From contig NZ_CP050063.1 of the NCBI RefSeq assembly GCF_011604685.1, forward strand, positions 3,308,501 to 3,372,500: 64,000 bases of DNA, written 5' to 3'. This stretch comes from Spirosoma aureum. GTDB taxonomy: Bacteria > Bacteroidota > Bacteroidia > Cytophagales > Spirosomataceae. The notes under the pieces were generated by a model, which was not told the DNA's origin, searched no databases, and saw only the letters and a list, made by a program, of their open reading frames with translations. This document shows, one piece after another, positions 63,201 through 64,000 of this stretch; position 1 is the stretch's first letter; each line of letters opens with the position of its first letter. A program made the position numbers and the translations under genes.

Positions 63201-64000
63201 CGCCCGCGCTCATCCGACTCTTCAGGGAATAGCCAGTCTGCCAGCCGACGGAACGACTGAAAAGCAGGCCATTCTGGACGAATTGAACCGGCTCACCGAT
63301 ACGCTCGACGCCATCGCTGATCTATCGTTGTCGGAAAGTGTGTTTCAGGCGGTTCATGGCAACTACGATCGGGCAGGAGGCATGATGCAGGCCATTTCGG
63401 AAGGGAAAATGCCCGCGACCCCCGAAATTGTCGACACGCCCCGCAGTGGCACATCCATTACGCATCGGGTAGCGGTTTGTCTGCAAACCGATGGGGTAGG
63501 TGATCAGCATCCGGCCTGGAGCGGACCAGCTTCACCTCGCAGCAAAGTGAATCCGTTCGTCAACTATTGGCTTGGGGAGCGGCTTCCCCAGGCCGCGTCT
63601 ATCCAGTTTCAGTATCAGGCTGGGGCGGTAGATGACATACTGTCATTAGCCCAATTTACGTTGCAACCGCTTGATCTGGTCCTGATGACTGGGTCTGAGC
63701 TGGGTGCGCTTTCATCGGAAATCGAGCGGTGGCTGACGTATCAGATTCGGCAGAATTTCAACATTTCGGATGGGCAATCCATTACGTTTGATTTTCATAA
63801 AGCCGAATCAAACGGTGTATCATTTGCGGCTCTGTTGCCACTGTTACGTTCCCTGAAAAAGATTATAACAGAAGCCCGTCCGCTTCATGCCCTCGACTTT
63901 TTTCCACAAACCCAATCCTATCTCGAAGGTGTAGCGAATCCATCCGGCTATCAGGATTTAGCTACCTGTAAAACGGACCTGGAAGCGGCTACTGCGGAAC
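60214..64000 (+). CDS. very large unrecognised protein, 3' end outside window
   Basis: At least 1262 residues, open to the right edge. ATG 60214 is 11 bp after the previous stop. The first about 85 residues are a coiled coil (AERDKAYGQVVEQF, ILKQRLAEIDSAQRNLVEMK), then FVLFPVRIETHF and ELWVRVYPDEITTFTHE, then a long mixed region without a clear enzyme motif. The vicinity of 61600-61680 (RQFFTEFVTGRGGLPAIRVG) and 62880-62990 look well ordered. No signal peptide, no TM. Function unknown. Confidence 0.7.
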   Translation, partial: MNLIDIQQKASQLAAERDKAYGQVVEQFTILNALEKEVAQLKARGKLSDSDTVILKQRLAEIDSAQRNLVEMKKGVLEGRVRELADYQAMFDATPQKLIEQLPDSLPFVLFPVRIETHFHSVGDTHELWVRVYPDEITTFTHEKDLTADEIESGETYWRQVWATRTETDEAGKQLRTTLWNGLANRFGENRAAWVARQTQPTNWSAQWRTLPELILKPQNTPKPQPWTQAPHTRLMPNQFVVMAFSGVRKVLETVGSPIPDYLVMGPDPLQMESSFGRDADNKLVYSKEMAWLFDFDEALAVGMAIKMTLPSPWFQRGFDRLVVLGVRFSTDAVQNQQLLEELVQNHNYSAEGISILPQGTPTNNTEKATAGPSASINRQQEVEENTPYFSPVDDFYQQSDGQRFAEALGVSNESVSFVPNAGWNDVREALAMNNALWPATWGLFLNDLLKPLVSRSRQTLVRQFFTEFVTGRGGLPAIRVGNQPYGLLVTSDFNSWQFTDAELGTDKDFWVKLLAILQQLQSQWETLRPQVAFAGKEGSNPENLMNMLGLQASSVVFHSRKAVTDSYVWNYLNFRALTPQTVGLWGRLQRAKEQQFTALGFNAATDFLLEKLIFQTATDELNGPVIDADPRTPLSETALIQPFNGTDNYIDWLLKSDLQTIRNGQFLDANNQPVAPPKALLYQLLHRAYLEEFGQRIADWLVDQRFLQDLPVEGQLQNMDGQQDITKADYFQLDAAKLRLSQTAMPVGEFIRALIPKPGEPYNGPTEMLPLMGVIDALRTLRGLPTARLERLFAEHLDLCSYRLDAWQTGLFARRLYNLQHTEKNEYLRKGTYLGAYGWVENLRPNTTKTGFPQDQYPAPLQDSKNKTIYEDAANGGHIQTPSLRHATTAALLRNAYLSHGDDNAQFAVNLSSERVRLALSYLDGIRNGQELAALLGYQFERGLHDRGLLLNQYIYVLRDRFPLAAKQLTPVPDNAPQEVVEARNVINGYDLLDYARAHPTLQGIASLPADGTTEKQAILDELNRLTDTLDAIADLSLSESVFQAVHGNYDRAGGMMQAISEGKMPATPEIVDTPRSGTSITHRVAVCLQTDGVGDQHPAWSGPASPRSKVNPFVNYWLGERLPQAASIQFQYQAGAVDDILSLAQFTLQPLDLVLMTGSELGALSSEIERWLTYQIRQNFNISDGQSITFDFHKAESNGVSFAALLPLLRSLKKIITEARPLHALDFFPQTQSYLEGVANPSGYQDLATCKTDLEAATAE

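Overview
The window comes from a member of the Bacteroidota, most likely a Spirosoma-like Cytophagales. The signs are a SusC/SusD pair, a Bacteroidetes-type hybrid two-component sensor with a Reg_prop/Y_Y_Y architecture, type IX secretion sorting domains of both type A and type B, and TTTG/TAnnTTTG-like promoter elements. GC content is about 50 percent in the genes, with AT-rich gaps. No rRNA, tRNA or CRISPR array was found.

Layout. (1) 1-10.5 kb is a carbohydrate-uptake region: a truncated sensor kinase on the minus strand, a complete IS630-family element with a frameshifted transposase, a small lipoprotein, two LacI-type operator-like palindromes, and a susC-susD pair. (2) 10.5-20.7 kb, all minus strand, runs from an MMPL/RND exporter through an OmpR-type regulator and its kinase to a three-part CzcCBA-like heavy-metal efflux system. 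Five CTAA repeats spaced exactly 11 bp apart sit in the gap between the kinase and the efflux genes and look like the regulator's binding array. (3) 21.0-22.3 kb holds a rhamnogalacturonan-acetylesterase-like enzyme and its terminator. (4) 22.3-41.1 kb is a Wzx/Wzy-type exopolysaccharide locus. It contains a receiver protein, a sugar-phosphate transferase with a degenerate receiver domain, many glycosyltransferases, a polymerase/ligase, a TolC-like porin, a chain-length regulator broken by a frameshift at a G6 run, a flippase, a fucosyltransferase, a fused acyltransferase-glycosyltransferase and a type-B-sorted secreted protein.

(5) 41.2-45.4 kb is a secreted multi-CBM glycoside hydrolase whose 5' part is a 771-bp tandem repeat carrying a C5/C4 frameshift. 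(6) 45.4-47.7 kb has a hairpin-rich gap, a stand-alone ketoacyl synthase III and an unknown 169-aa protein.

(7) 48.0 kb to the right edge is the most unusual part: a tight plus-strand operon of five very large proteins (969, 959, 1140, 968 and more than 1262 residues). None has a signal peptide that I can see. Two are tandem paralogues with M64-like zinc metallopeptidase motifs; the other three are unrecognised. A 13-bp tandem duplication at the second and third gene junction decides whether these two are separate or fused. This operon is my candidate for an undescribed system; it continues beyond the window.
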